A DNA stretch of 37,652 nucleotides from WHUA01 sp964585785 (GCA_964585785.1 CAZPFL010000016.1:1-37652); one strand, 5' to 3'. Shown: positions 1-8,235, numbered from the stretch's first letter. Notes: generated by a model not told the origin, from the letters alone. A program made the numbers and translations.

Positions 1-889
1 GCTCGGCGAAGACGGTCGGCGTGTAGCCCTTGCTGGCCGGCGGCTCGCCCGCGGACAGGCCGATCTCGCGCTGCGCCATGGCGAAACGGGTGACGCTGTC
101 CAGAAGGCACAAGACCTTCTTACCCTGGTCGCGGAAATATTCCGCGACGGTCAACGTCAAATGCGCCGCTTGCCGCCGCATCAGCGCGGACTCGTCGGAG
201 GTCGCGACCACGAGCACGCTGCGGGCACGCCCCTCCGGGCCGAGATGCTCCTCGATGAACTCCTTGACCTCGCGGCCGCGCTCACCGATCAGGCCCATCA
301 CCACGACATCGGCAGCACAGTAGCGCGCCAGCATGGAGAGCAGCATCGACTTGCCGACGCCCGAGCCCGCGAAGATGCCGAGACGCTGCCCTTGGCAGCA
401 GGTAAGGAAGGTATTGATCGTGCGGACGCCGACGTCGAGCTTGCCCTCGACCCGGTTGCGCTGGCTCGCTGGCGGCGGCTGGTTGCGGATGCCATAGGCC
501 GCCGGCCCGCGGCGCAGGGGTTCGCCCCCGTCCAGCGGCTCGCCGAAGCCGTCGATCACGCGGCCGAGCCAATCGCCATGCGGGTAGACCTCGGGCGGCG
601 CGGTGTCCACCTCGACCTGGTTGCCGAGCCCCACCCCGTCGAGCGACGCGAAGGGCATCGCGAGCGCGCATCCGTTGCGGAACCCGACGACCTCGCAGCG
701 GACCTTGCCGCCGTTCCGCCCCAGGATCTCGCAGCGGTCGCCGACCGACAGATAGGAATGAATACCATCGATTTCGACCAGCATACCGAGCACGGCGGTG
801 ACCCGGCCGAAAACGCGGACCGTGCGGACCCGCGCGATATCGTCGATGAGTGTTTGCAGAATTCCCCCCAACAGAACGGCACTAGGCAA
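1..889 (-). CDS. fliI: Flagellum-specific ATP synthase FliI (3' end outside window)
   Basis: This is the ATPase of the flagellar type III export apparatus, which energises export of rod, hook and filament subunits at the cytoplasmic face of the basal body. Reading leftward, the frame gives a beta-barrel N-terminus, then the Walker A motif GSGVGKS (about 338-358), the GLIGERGREVKEF segment, the Walker B region VLCLLDSVTRFAMAQREIGL and the family signature GEPPASKGYTP near the window edge. Position 1 cuts the gene, so about the last third is missing. There is no convincing ATG. The frame opens after a stop at 893-895, and TTG at 889 or 871 is the likely start; a GGGGGGA stretch lies just after the second one. 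It diverges from ctrA and shares an AT-rich intergenic region that carries CtrA-type boxes. The family call is firm; the start is uncertain. Confidence 0.93.
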   Translation of the reverse strand, partial: MPSAVLLGGILQTLIDDIARVRTVRVFGRVTAVLGMLVEIDGIHSYLSVGDRCEILGRNGGKVRCEVVGFRNGCALAMPFASLDGVGLGNQVEVDTAPPEVYPHGDWLGRVIDGFGEPLDGGEPLRRGPAAYGIRNQPPPASQRNRVEGKLDVGVRTINTFLTCCQGQRLGIFAGSGVGKSMLLSMLARYCAADVVVMGLIGERGREVKEFIEEHLGPEGRARSVLVVATSDESALMRRQAAHLTLTVAEYFRDQGKKVLCLLDSVTRFAMAQREIGLSAGEPPASKGYTPTVFAE

Positions 890-946
890 AAATTACCGAG
901 TACTAATAATGGACTTTCTGCGTAAAAAAAAGTAGAAAATAACTAA

Positions 947-962
947 TTAAAAGGCCCGTTAA
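947..962. promoter_or_regulatory. Candidate CtrA box (TTAA-N8-TTAA)
   Basis: The AT-rich fliI/ctrA gap contains TTAA at 947-950 and TTAA at 959-962, separated by 8 bases. The CtrA consensus known from Caulobacter is TTAA-N7-TTAA, so this is one base too wide. The position between a flagellar gene and ctrA itself suggests autoregulation and CtrA control of fliI, but this is inference. Confidence 0.45.
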
Positions 963-999
963 AAAATATTGCATTTTTTACACTCGATTTGCTAGACTA

Positions 1000-1007
1000 T
1001 TAACCAT
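1000..1007 (+). promoter_or_regulatory. CtrA half-site TTAACCAT upstream of ctrA
   Basis: TTAACCAT lies 53-60 bases before the ctrA start codon, within AT-rich DNA. This 8-mer is the classic CtrA half-site. No confident -35/-10 pair and no GANTC methylation site were found between 890 and 1059, so the cell-cycle methylation control known for Caulobacter ctrA P1 is not visible here. Confidence 0.4.
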
Positions 1008-1059
1008 ATAACTTCACCGGTCCGTGACTTGGATCTTGGGGTAGATTAGGGGATTACAC

Positions 1060-1782
1060 ATGCGGGTACTGCTTGTCGAAGACGATCAGGCCATGGCCAA
1101 AAGCATCACTCTGATGCTGAAGTCAGAAAATTTCGTCGTGGACACGACCGATCTCGGAGAAGATGGCCTGGAGATCGGAAAGATCTATGACTACGACATC
1201 ATCATTCTCGATCTCATGCTTCCGGACATCGATGGGTATGAAGTCCTGCGCCGCCTTCGCGACGCGCGCGTCGACACGCCCATTTTGATTCTCTCCGGGC
1301 TGAGCGAGCTGGATAACAAGGTCAAGGGGCTGGGCTTCGGCGCGGACGACTATTTGACCAAGCCGTTCGAGAAGCGCGAGCTCATCGCCCGGATCCAGGC
1401 AATCGTCCGCCGCTCCAAGGGGCACGCGAAGTCGATCATCAAGACCGGCAAGATCAGCGTGAACCTGGACGACCACACGGTCGAGGTCGACGGCAAGCCG
1501 ATCCATCTCACCGGAAAAGAGTTCGGGATTCTCGAGCTGCTGTCGCTGCGCAAGGGCACGACCCTGACGAAGGAGATGTTCCTCAACCATCTCTACGGCG
1601 GCATGGACGAGCCGGAGCTCAAGATCATCGACGTGTTCGTCTGCAAGCTGCGCAAGAAGCTCAGCATGGCGTGCGGCGGCGAGAACTATATCGAGACGGT
1701 GTGGGGCCGCGGTTACGTCCTGCGCGATCCGGTCGCCCACGAAGCGGAGAGCGAGCATCTGGCGAAGGCGTCTGCCGCTTGA
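1060..1782 (+). CDS. ctrA: Cell-cycle and flagellar response regulator CtrA
   Basis: OmpR-family response regulator of 240 residues that acts as a transcription factor for motility and, in some lineages, cell-cycle genes. The receiver domain (about 1-118) has the acidic pair D8/D9, the phospho-acceptor D51 in IIILDLMLPD, and the switch lysine in YLTKPFEKREL. The winged-helix DNA-binding domain (about 130-228) ends in the ETVWGRGYVLRDP segment typical of the family. The protein ends in Ala-Ala, the C-terminal feature needed for ClpXP degradation of Caulobacter CtrA. ATG at 1060 follows the AT-rich promoter region. Its phosphodonor ChpT is encoded about 6 kb away on the other side of the chemotaxis operon. 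The chemotaxis genes converge on it. Confidence 0.97.
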   Translation: MRVLLVEDDQAMAKSITLMLKSENFVVDTTDLGEDGLEIGKIYDYDIIILDLMLPDIDGYEVLRRLRDARVDTPILILSGLSELDNKVKGLGFGADDYLTKPFEKRELIARIQAIVRRSKGHAKSIIKTGKISVNLDDHTVEVDGKPIHLTGKEFGILELLSLRKGTTLTKEMFLNHLYGGMDEPELKIIDVFVCKLRKKLSMACGGENYIETVWGRGYVLRDPVAHEAESEHLAKASAA

Positions 1783-1793
1783 GGCGCCGCCGC

Positions 1794-1873
1794 CCTGCCC
1801 CTAATGGCAAGTGACGGGCAGGTGACGGCGACCGTTTTCAGGCGCGCGCCTGGTGTCGTCCGGCAATTGCCGG
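1794..1873. terminator. Palindromes in the convergent ctrA/cheR gap
   Basis: The 101-bp gap between the convergent ctrA and cheR stops contains three inverted repeats: CCTGCCC (1794-1800) with GGGCAGG (1816-1822), the 14-base palindrome CAGGCGCGCGCCTG (1839-1852), and the 14-base palindrome CCGGCAATTGCCGG (1860-1873). None is followed by a clear T-run on either strand, so a bidirectional terminator is suggested by position only. Confidence 0.35.
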
Positions 1874-1883
1874 GTAGAAGCGG

Positions 1884-2720
1884 CTAGGCGGTCTTCAGGG
1901 CCGGCTCGCCGCCGGCGATGCCATACATGCCGCGGTGACCGGTGATGGGTACGAACTTGTCGGTAATCCCCAAGACGGTTTCTGCGCCGCCCAGGTAAAG
2001 CACCCCGTCGTTCGGCATGCTCTTGGCGATCCTGGCGAGAACTTCGGACTTCGTCTGCTGGTCGAAGTAGATCAGCACGTTGCGGCAGAAGACGATGTCG
2101 AACCGGCCGAGCGCGACCGGATCGTCAAGCAGATTGAACTCCTTGAACTTCACCATCGAGCGGACGGCCGCGTCGAGGCGCCACTTCTCGCCGACCTGCT
2201 TGAAGTATTTGACCAGCGTCGCGATCGGCAGACCGCGCTGAACCTCGAACTGGGTATACAGGCCGGACCGCGCACGGTTGAGCATCTCGACCGAGATATC
2301 GGTCGCGATGATCTCGATATCCCAGCCGCCGATCAGGCTCTGCAGCTCCATCAGGATGATCGCGATGGAATACGGCTCCTGACCGCTCGACGAAGCCGCG
2401 CTCCAGATCCGGATCTTGCGCGTCGATTGCCGCGCCTCGACCAGCTTCGGAATGACCAGGTTACGGAACTGGTCGAACGGCTTCATGTCACGGAAGAACA
2501 GCGACTCGTTGGTCGTCATCGCTTCGGTGATGTCGCGCAGCAGCTCTTCCGGACGTTCCTTGCGGACCGTCACGATCAGCTCCGGCAATCCCGCAAAGCC
2601 GAACTTGCGCGCCACGGGCATTAGCCGGCTTTCGAGAAGATACGCCTTCTCGGGCGCCAGCACGAGGCCGGAGCGCTGTTTCAGGATCGATGCGAGGAAC
2701 TCGAAATCAGCCGTGTTCAT
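1884..2720 (-). CDS. cheR: Chemotaxis protein methyltransferase CheR
   Basis: It transfers methyl groups from S-adenosylmethionine to glutamates on chemoreceptors, opposing CheB in adaptation. The 278-residue product has the N-terminal alpha-helical subdomain (about 1-70), then a SAM-binding fold with the WSAASSSGQEPYSIAI segment and the FDIVFCRNVLIYFD motif near residue 200. The ATG at 2720 was chosen because the protein then begins MNTADFEFLASILKQRSG, as in the family. It lies only 5 bases past the cheB stop (2726), which indicates translational coupling. A longer frame reaching 2822 is open but overlaps cheB and is unlikely to be used. It is the last gene of the leftward chemotaxis operon. 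Confidence 0.96.
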   Translation of the reverse strand: MNTADFEFLASILKQRSGLVLAPEKAYLLESRLMPVARKFGFAGLPELIVTVRKERPEELLRDITEAMTTNESLFFRDMKPFDQFRNLVIPKLVEARQSTRKIRIWSAASSSGQEPYSIAIILMELQSLIGGWDIEIIATDISVEMLNRARSGLYTQFEVQRGLPIATLVKYFKQVGEKWRLDAAVRSMVKFKEFNLLDDPVALGRFDIVFCRNVLIYFDQQTKSEVLARIAKSMPNDGVLYLGGAETVLGITDKFVPITGHRGMYGIAGGEPALKTA

Positions 2721-2725
2721 GAGAC

Positions 2726-3823
2726 TTACGCCGCCAGTTTCGATACATGGGGCCCTAACTCCTTGAGCGGCAGAACGGCGCTGCAAAGGCCACTTGTTGC
2801 GACCGCGCCCGGCATTCCCCAAACCACGCTCGAGGCTTTGTCCTGCGCGATGATGGTCCCGCCATGCTGGATGATTACCTTGCCGCCGCTCCGGCCGTCA
2901 TAGCCCATGCCGGTGAGGATCACGACCAGCGCCGCCGGCCCGTAGACGTCGGCAATGCTCCGCAGCATCGGATCGACCGCGGGCTTGCAGAAATTCTCCG
3001 GCGGCGCGTCGGACAGCCGGATGACCTTACGGCCGCCCTTCGCTTCGACCAGCATGTGGTAGCCGCCCGGCGCGATATAGATGTGGTGACTTTCGATGAC
3101 GTCGCCGTCCCGTGCCTCCGCGCTAGGCCAGCCGGTCGCCTGCCCGATATGCGTGGCCAGGATCGACGTGAAGGTCGGCGGCATATGCTGCGTGATCAGG
3201 ATTGGCAAGTTGATCGATTTGGTGATCGTGCGAAGCACTTCGGCCAGCGCCTGGGGCCCGCCCGTCGAGCTGCCAATCGCCAGGACTTCCGGCTTCGTCT
3301 TGCTGGCCGAGCGGAGAACGATTTCCGGCTCGCTCTTTGCCGGCGCCAGAACGGCCACGCGGCCTCTGACGGCGGCCGCGGCACGCGGGCTCACCGGCTC
3401 GCCATGCCGCCGGCCCAGGGCTCGGACTCTCGAAACCAGATCGCGCTTAAATTCATCAGCGTCCCTCATTGCCTCGCGTGAGCTGGGTTTCGTGACGTAA
3501 TCGGTCGCGCCCATCCGCAACGCGCGCAGCGAGATATCCGCATTACGCTCGGTCAGGGACGATGCCATCACGACGACGACGTCCGGCTTGGCCTGCAGCA
3601 ACTTCGGCAGGGCCGTAAGGCCGTCCATGTTCGGCATCTCGATATCGAGCAGAACCAGATCGACGTCCGTGCGTTCGATCGCCTTCAGCGCCAACGCGCC
3701 GTCCCCCACAGAGGCAACGACGCGAATATTGCTGTCACTCTCGAGGACGCGGGTGAACAACCCGCGAATAACGGCGGAATCGTCGACGATCATGACACGG
3801 ATCGGTTCAGTTTGCTCAGTCAC
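2726..3823 (-). CDS. cheB: Chemotaxis methylesterase/deamidase CheB
   Basis: It removes methyl groups from receptors (and deamidates glutamines) once phosphorylated by CheA. The 365-residue protein has an N-terminal receiver with D14/D15 and phospho-acceptor D60 (LVLLDIEMPNMDG), a linker, and a C-terminal esterase domain. The catalytic Ser is in IGSSTGGPQAL, the His in ITQHMPP and the Asp in LTGMGYDGRSGG. Length and domain order are normal for the family. The gene sits 52 bases after the cheY stop and 5 bases before cheR, so the cheB/cheR adaptation pair is co-expressed. Confidence 0.97.
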   Translation of the reverse strand: MTEQTEPIRVMIVDDSAVIRGLFTRVLESDSNIRVVASVGDGALALKAIERTDVDLVLLDIEMPNMDGLTALPKLLQAKPDVVVVMASSLTERNADISLRALRMGATDYVTKPSSREAMRDADEFKRDLVSRVRALGRRHGEPVSPRAAAAVRGRVAVLAPAKSEPEIVLRSASKTKPEVLAIGSSTGGPQALAEVLRTITKSINLPILITQHMPPTFTSILATHIGQATGWPSAEARDGDVIESHHIYIAPGGYHMLVEAKGGRKVIRLSDAPPENFCKPAVDPMLRSIADVYGPAALVVILTGMGYDGRSGGKVIIQHGGTIIAQDKASSVVWGMPGAVATSGLCSAVLPLKELGPHVSKLAA

Positions 3824-3875
3824 CGTCGGCTCACAATAGTTCGTTCATGGTCGCGACTTGATCGCTTACGGGCGA

Positions 3876-4241
3876 TCAAATCAGGCCGACTTGGGAAAAT
3901 TTCGTCTGGATGATCTCGCTGTCGAAGGGCTTCATGATGTATTCATTCGCCCCGGCCGCGAGCGCATCCTGAATATGCTTCAGGTCGTTCTCGGTCGTGC
4001 AAAAGACGACGGCGACGTTGTCACCGCCGGGCAAGGCCCGCAGCTCGGTGAGAAACTCGATCCCGTCCATGACCGGCATATTCCAGTCGAGCAGGACACC
4101 GTCGGGCATGCTTGCCTTGCAGGCGTCCAAGGCGACCTTGCCGTCTTCCGCCTCGACAACCACGAAATTCAATTCCTCGAGTATCTTCCGGGCGACCATC
4201 CGGATCACTTTGGAATCGTCCACGACCAGACACGTTTTCAT
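3876..4241 (-). CDS. cheY: Chemotaxis response regulator CheY
   Basis: Single-domain receiver of 121 residues that carries the chemotaxis signal from CheA to the flagellar switch. D8 and D9 bind Mg, D52 in VLLDWNMPVMDG is the phosphorylation site, and a Thr-Thr pair (CTTEN) and the Lys in IMKPFD complete the switch. A GAGAGG element about 10 bases before the ATG is a plausible ribosome-binding site. Alphaproteobacteria often encode several CheY proteins, so this one could also be a phosphate sink. The operon position next to cheA makes it the cognate target. Confidence 0.95.
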   Translation of the reverse strand: MKTCLVVDDSKVIRMVARKILEELNFVVVEAEDGKVALDACKASMPDGVLLDWNMPVMDGIEFLTELRALPGGDNVAVVFCTTENDLKHIQDALAAGANEYIMKPFDSEIIQTKFSQVGLI

Positions 4242-4409
4242 TTCAACCCAACCTCTCGACAGGATGCGCCGTTTCGCCGTCGGCGCTTTGCTTGAACAAT
4301 CCGACCTGGACGATCGGTGACAACATCCGTTCCAGACCCGCGGGCCGCCCCCTTTGCGGCACCCACCACACGACCTTGCGGCGATGCGGCGCTATGGTGC
4401 GGTCGAGTT
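4242..4409 (-). other. 168-bp cheA-cheY gap with no cheW
   Basis: This is where many alphaproteobacterial operons carry cheW. No frame here encodes a CheW-like sequence, and the space is too short for an intact cheW of about 150-170 codons. An 82-codon frame crosses the gap but runs into cheA and cheY and looks non-coding. A ribosome-binding site for cheY is at its end. No terminator hairpin stands out. Confidence 0.5.
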
Positions 4410-7142
4410 TCACGCGTTGCCCGCCGCGACCCCGAGAGTGTCCTGCAGCGTCTGCAACAGGCCGTCGCGATCGAACTTCGCCACATAGTCGGTGAAGCCC
4501 ACGTCCCGTCCCCGCGCCATGTCGGTCGGCGAGTTATGGGACGACAGCGCGATGATCGGCTTCTCCGCCCAATTGCCGCCCGAACGCAGGTTCGTCGCGA
4601 ACTGGAACCCGTCCATCTCGGGCATCTCGATATCGCTGATAATCAGATCGAAGTCCGCGCCCGCCTCGCGCATCGACAGCGCGTCGTTGGCGCTCTCCAC
4701 GGCGGTGACGGCATAGCCGGCGACCGTGAGCATCGGCGCCAGCAGGTTGCGGAAGAACGCGCTGTCGTCGACCAGCAACACCTTCCGTTTGGGGACACCG
4801 CCTTCGAAACTGCCCTGGCTGTGGCGCTTCGTATCGAACCAGTCGCCATAGGCCTGGCTCAGATAGTAGCCGGTGTCGACGATGTCGGTCGCGTGTCCGC
4901 CGATGATCGCGCTGCCGAAGATGCCCTGCTTTTCCGAGCCCAGCTCGATCTCCAGCCGGTCTTCGATGATATCGACGATATCGTCGACAACGAGTCCCAT
5001 GGACCGATCGCCGTCGGTGAAGACCAGGATGGGCTGACGGCCCTTCTTCTCGGTGAAATCGATCGGCGCGGCGACCGGGACGAGCGGCATGAGCCGGCCG
5101 CGGTACTGCACCAGCGGCTTGCCGTTGGTGTATTCCACGGCCTCGCAGTCGATCTCCTCCAGGCGGGCGATAAGCGCCAGCGGCACGGCCTTCGGCGTGT
5201 CGTCGCCGCCCTTGAACAGAAGCATCGTTTCGCGCTCCTGGTCGCTGGAGATCTGATGATGCGCGCCGCCGATCTCCTGCTGGTCGGTGACGGTCATCTC
5301 GCCCAGCTCGCCGGCGATACCGTTGGGATCGAGGATCATGATCACGCTGCCGTCGCCCAGGATCGTGTTGCCGGAAAATACGGAGATGTTGCGCAGCACC
5401 GGCGAGACCGGCTTGACGACGATTTCTTCGGTGTCGAACACCTTGTCGACGATGATGCCGAAGCAGGTCTGCCCGACCTGGGTGACGATGACGAAGGTCT
5501 CTTCGTCGCCCACCTCGTCATGCGCCACGTCTTCGCGGTCTTGAATCTTCAGCATCTCGCGAAGCGAGACCAGCGGCAGCAGCCGGTTCCGGAGACGGAG
5601 CACCGGCGTGCCCTGAATGCGCTCGATGGTGTGCACCGAGCCCTTGCCAGCAAGCACGAGCTCGAGCACGCTGATCTGCGGGATCGCGAAACGCTCGCCC
5701 GCGCATTCGATGATCAGCGCCGACACGATCGCCAGCGTCAGCGGGATCTTGATCGTGAAGGTCGTGCCTTTGCCTTCTTCAGACAGCAGCTCGACGGTGC
5801 CGCCGATCCGTTCGATGTTGGTGCGGACCACGTCCATGCCGACGCCGCGGCCGGAAACCGACGTCACCTTCTGCGCCGTGGAGAAGCCGGCCCGGAAGAT
5901 GAAGTTGTGGATTTGCCCATCGGTCAGCGCCTCGAGCTCGCTTTCCGTCGCGAGCCCGTTGGACAGGGCCTTTTCCTTGATGCGGGCGGTGTTCAGGCCG
6001 GCGCCGTCGTCACCGATCTCGATGACGATGTGGCCGCCTTCATGAAACGCATTGAGCGTGATCGTGCCGGTCTCGGGCTTGCCCTTGGCCACGCGATCTG
6101 CGGTCGTCTCCAGGCCATGGTCCGCGGAGTTGCGGACCATGTGGGTCAGCGGATCCTTGATCAGCTCGAGCACCTGGCGGTCGAGCTCAGTCTCCGCGCC
6201 GATCATCTGGAGATCGATCTTCTTGTTCAATTCGAGCGCAAGGTCGCGAATGATGCGCGGCAGCTTTGCCCAGGCGTTCCCGATCGGCTGCATGCGCGTC
6301 TTCATGACGCCTTCCTGCAGCTCGCTGGTCACGTGCGACAGACGCTGCAGCGGCGCGGCGAACTCGCTCTCCTGCTGGGCGCGCAAGAGCTGGAGCAGCT
6401 GGTTGCGCGTGAGCACCAGCTCGGAGACCATGGTCATCAGGTTCTCGAGCAGGTCGACATTGACGCGGATCGACGCCGCGACGGAGGAAGATTCCTTCGC
6501 CGCGCTGACCTCGCCTTTCGGTTCGGCGGCCTTCGCCGCCGGCGCCTTCTTCTCAGCCGGTGCGGGCACCGACGCCTTGGCTTCCGGCGCGGGGGCGGCC
6601 GCCTTCGGCTCTTCCGGCGCGTCCAGGGCCGGCGTCAGGGATCCCGGCCCGATATATTCCGCCGCATCGAAGGCGGCCTGCAATTCGTCGTTATCCTGCG
6701 CAGCGCCTTCCTCCGCCGGTTCCGCGGAAGCAGGCTCCGGCTCCGGTTCGGGCGCCGGCGCCCCGCCGCCCTCGGCAAAGGCGTTCAAGCGCGCGATCAG
6801 GTCGGAATCATCGCCTTCCGGCTCATGCTCCGTGGCTTCGAGCGCGGCCAGCAGCTCCTTGATCCGATCCAGCGATTCGAGCACCAGGGAGACCGCTTCC
6901 GGCGTGACGGTAAGCACGCCGTCGCGCACCTTGCCGAGCACGTTTTCACCGGCATGCGCGACCGACTCGAGGCGCGGCAGGCCGAGGAACCCACAGGTGC
7001 CTTTGACCGTATGAACGAGGCGGAAGATATTGCCCAACAGCCCGGGATCGTTGGGATTTTGCTCGAGCTTGACGAGCTCGACGTCGAGCGTGTCCATGCT
7101 CTCCGTCGTTTCGGTAAGGAATTCCTGCAGCAAGTCGTCCAC
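4410..7142 (-). CDS. cheA: Hybrid chemotaxis histidine kinase CheA with two CheW domains and a receiver
   Basis: Cytoplasmic kinase that autophosphorylates in response to chemoreceptors and phosphorylates CheY and CheB. Domains in order: HPt with the phospho-His in RLVHTVKGTCGF (near residue 44); an Ala/Pro/Glu-rich linker (about 120-215); a dimerisation helix pair; an HATPase with an N box (HMVRNSADHGLE) and G boxes (DDGAGLN, GRGVGMD); a CheW-like P5 domain (about 500-635); a second CheW-like domain (about 650-770); and a C-terminal receiver (about 790-910) with the Asp in LIISDIEMPEMDG. The extra CheW domain and receiver make it about 910 residues, against about 650-750 for simple CheA. GTG at 7142 gives the family-typical start (DDLLQEFLTET) and sits about 9 bases after GAGGGG; GTG at 7148 is also in frame but only 3 bases from that site. 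Confidence 0.95.
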   Translation of the reverse strand: MDDLLQEFLTETTESMDTLDVELVKLEQNPNDPGLLGNIFRLVHTVKGTCGFLGLPRLESVAHAGENVLGKVRDGVLTVTPEAVSLVLESLDRIKELLAALEATEHEPEGDDSDLIARLNAFAEGGGAPAPEPEPEPASAEPAEEGAAQDNDELQAAFDAAEYIGPGSLTPALDAPEEPKAAAPAPEAKASVPAPAEKKAPAAKAAEPKGEVSAAKESSSVAASIRVNVDLLENLMTMVSELVLTRNQLLQLLRAQQESEFAAPLQRLSHVTSELQEGVMKTRMQPIGNAWAKLPRIIRDLALELNKKIDLQMIGAETELDRQVLELIKDPLTHMVRNSADHGLETTADRVAKGKPETGTITLNAFHEGGHIVIEIGDDGAGLNTARIKEKALSNGLATESELEALTDGQIHNFIFRAGFSTAQKVTSVSGRGVGMDVVRTNIERIGGTVELLSEEGKGTTFTIKIPLTLAIVSALIIECAGERFAIPQISVLELVLAGKGSVHTIERIQGTPVLRLRNRLLPLVSLREMLKIQDREDVAHDEVGDEETFVIVTQVGQTCFGIIVDKVFDTEEIVVKPVSPVLRNISVFSGNTILGDGSVIMILDPNGIAGELGEMTVTDQQEIGGAHHQISSDQERETMLLFKGGDDTPKAVPLALIARLEEIDCEAVEYTNGKPLVQYRGRLMPLVPVAAPIDFTEKKGRQPILVFTDGDRSMGLVVDDIVDIIEDRLEIELGSEKQGIFGSAIIGGHATDIVDTGYYLSQAYGDWFDTKRHSQGSFEGGVPKRKVLLVDDSAFFRNLLAPMLTVAGYAVTAVESANDALSMREAGADFDLIISDIEMPEMDGFQFATNLRSGGNWAEKPIIALSSHNSPTDMARGRDVGFTDYVAKFDRDGLLQTLQDTLGVAAGNA

Positions 7143-7232
7143 GGTCACATTCCCCTCATGACCGATCCTGGCAAATGCTCAGAAATCGGCCGGATTTACC
7201 ATTCGAATACAGGGGAATTTGACGAAAATTCT

Positions 7233-7247
7233 TTAAGAAGCCGTAAA
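7233..7247. promoter_or_regulatory. Imperfect CtrA-type box between chpT and cheA
   Basis: TTAA at 7233-7236, 7 bases, then TAAA at 7244-7247 gives a TTAA-N7-TTAA match with one mismatch in the right half. It lies about 90 bases upstream of the cheA start in a 130-bp gap that is AT-richer than its flanks. The spacing is exactly that of the CtrA consensus. Regulation of cheA by CtrA is inference from this and from the neighbourhood. Confidence 0.3.
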
Positions 7248-7277
7248 TCCAGTTGAAATCGGGCTAGTTAGCCGATC

Positions 7278-7913
7278 TCAGGCGCGGACGCGCAGCGTGG
7301 CGCTGCCGTCGGCGAGGTCGATCTCGATTCCTCGGCCGACCGCACCGGCCAAGGCGGCGGTATAAAAAGCGTGCACATTCATGGCTGTAACGCTTTCGGC
7401 GTTGACCTTGCCGTCGAGCACGCCGGCATACCGGTCGGGCAGCCGGACCTCGTCGCCGCGCGCGGTGACGGTGAGCGCCGTCTTGCCCCCCTCGCCGGCC
7501 GCGGCCGGCGCGACCGAGCCGCCCCGCGGCAGGCACTCCATGCCCAGCACCGTCAGGTTGAGCAAGAGCTTGCCCCGGCCGGCTTCCAGGGGGATCGACG
7601 CCGCATTTTCCGGCAACTCGACCCCGTAGCGATCCTCGGTCTCGACCAATTGGGAGATCAGCTGTCCGACGGCCGCCATGCTCGACAACGCGTCATGCCC
7701 CGCGAAGCCATAGGCCATGCGGTAATACTGCACCCGTGCGCTCGCCTGCTTCGCGCTCGAGCCGATGAGCGTCATCGCCTCGTCGAACATCGACGGGTCG
7801 ATCTCGCTGATCAGCTCCACGCCGTTGTTGATCGCCGCGACGCCGGCGACGAGCTCGTGGCAAATGCGTGAACACAGCAGTTCGGCTATTCGTCGGTCGA
7901 CAGTAAAGGTCAT
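7278..7913 (-). CDS. chpT: Histidine phosphotransferase ChpT
   Basis: ChpT passes phosphate from the hybrid kinase CckA to CtrA and CpdR, so it feeds the regulator encoded at 1060. The 211-residue protein has an N-terminal dimerising helical hairpin with the phosphorylatable His in LCSRICHELVAGVAAINNGVE (near residue 19), and a C-terminal degenerate Bergerat-type ATPase fold that has no ATP-binding motifs, as is normal for ChpT. The start is the ATG at 7913, within a short gap shared with the divergent DUF3553 gene. It is upstream of and codirectional with cheA, separated by 130 bases, so it may be the first gene of the chemotaxis operon or be expressed separately. Confidence 0.9.
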   Translation of the reverse strand: MTFTVDRRIAELLCSRICHELVAGVAAINNGVELISEIDPSMFDEAMTLIGSSAKQASARVQYYRMAYGFAGHDALSSMAAVGQLISQLVETEDRYGVELPENAASIPLEAGRGKLLLNLTVLGMECLPRGGSVAPAAAGEGGKTALTVTARGDEVRLPDRYAGVLDGKVNAESVTAMNVHAFYTAALAGAVGRGIEIDLADGSATLRVRA

Positions 7914-7978
7914 TGAAGCTAGTCTTTGCCCGGTTTTGCGATTATCGAGTCCGCGTGCAAATTACCCCATCGCAGGCC

Positions 7979-8176
7979 ATGACCCAAGGTCTTCTGCCCG
8001 GCGATTTTGTCCATCATCCCGACCGACCGGATTGGGGTCTGGGGCAGGTGCAGTCGGTGATCGGCCAGCGCGTGACCGTGAATTTCGAAAATGCCGGAAA
8101 GGTAACAGTAAATGCCGCCGTCGTGTCGCTCGTGCTGGTCCGCGGGCCCTCTCCGAACCGCACGCCGCGCGGGTGA
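7979..8176 (+). CDS. DUF3553 small protein
   Basis: A 65-residue protein with the DUF3553 core GDFVHHPDRPDWGLGQVQSV followed by VTVNFENAGKV. Such short beta-rich proteins occur widely in alphaproteobacteria with no established function. ATG at 7979 follows GCAGG by a few bases and gives the usual family start a few residues before GDFV. A longer frame from 7913 would overlap the chpT start codon and is less likely; GTG at 7955 is a further alternative. It diverges from chpT. Confidence 0.75.
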   Translation: MTQGLLPGDFVHHPDRPDWGLGQVQSVIGQRVTVNFENAGKVTVNAAVVSLVLVRGPSPNRTPRG

Positions 8177-8235
8177 GCCGGGCACGAAAACGCCGATATC
8201 CGATGCCGGCGATGCGAGGGGAAGGAGTGAGCGGA

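Noticed and set aside
4317..7256. 979-codon rightward frame opposite cheA
   Set aside because: Long antisense frames are expected in high-GC coding DNA; the cheA strand has full-length domain motifs and this one has none.
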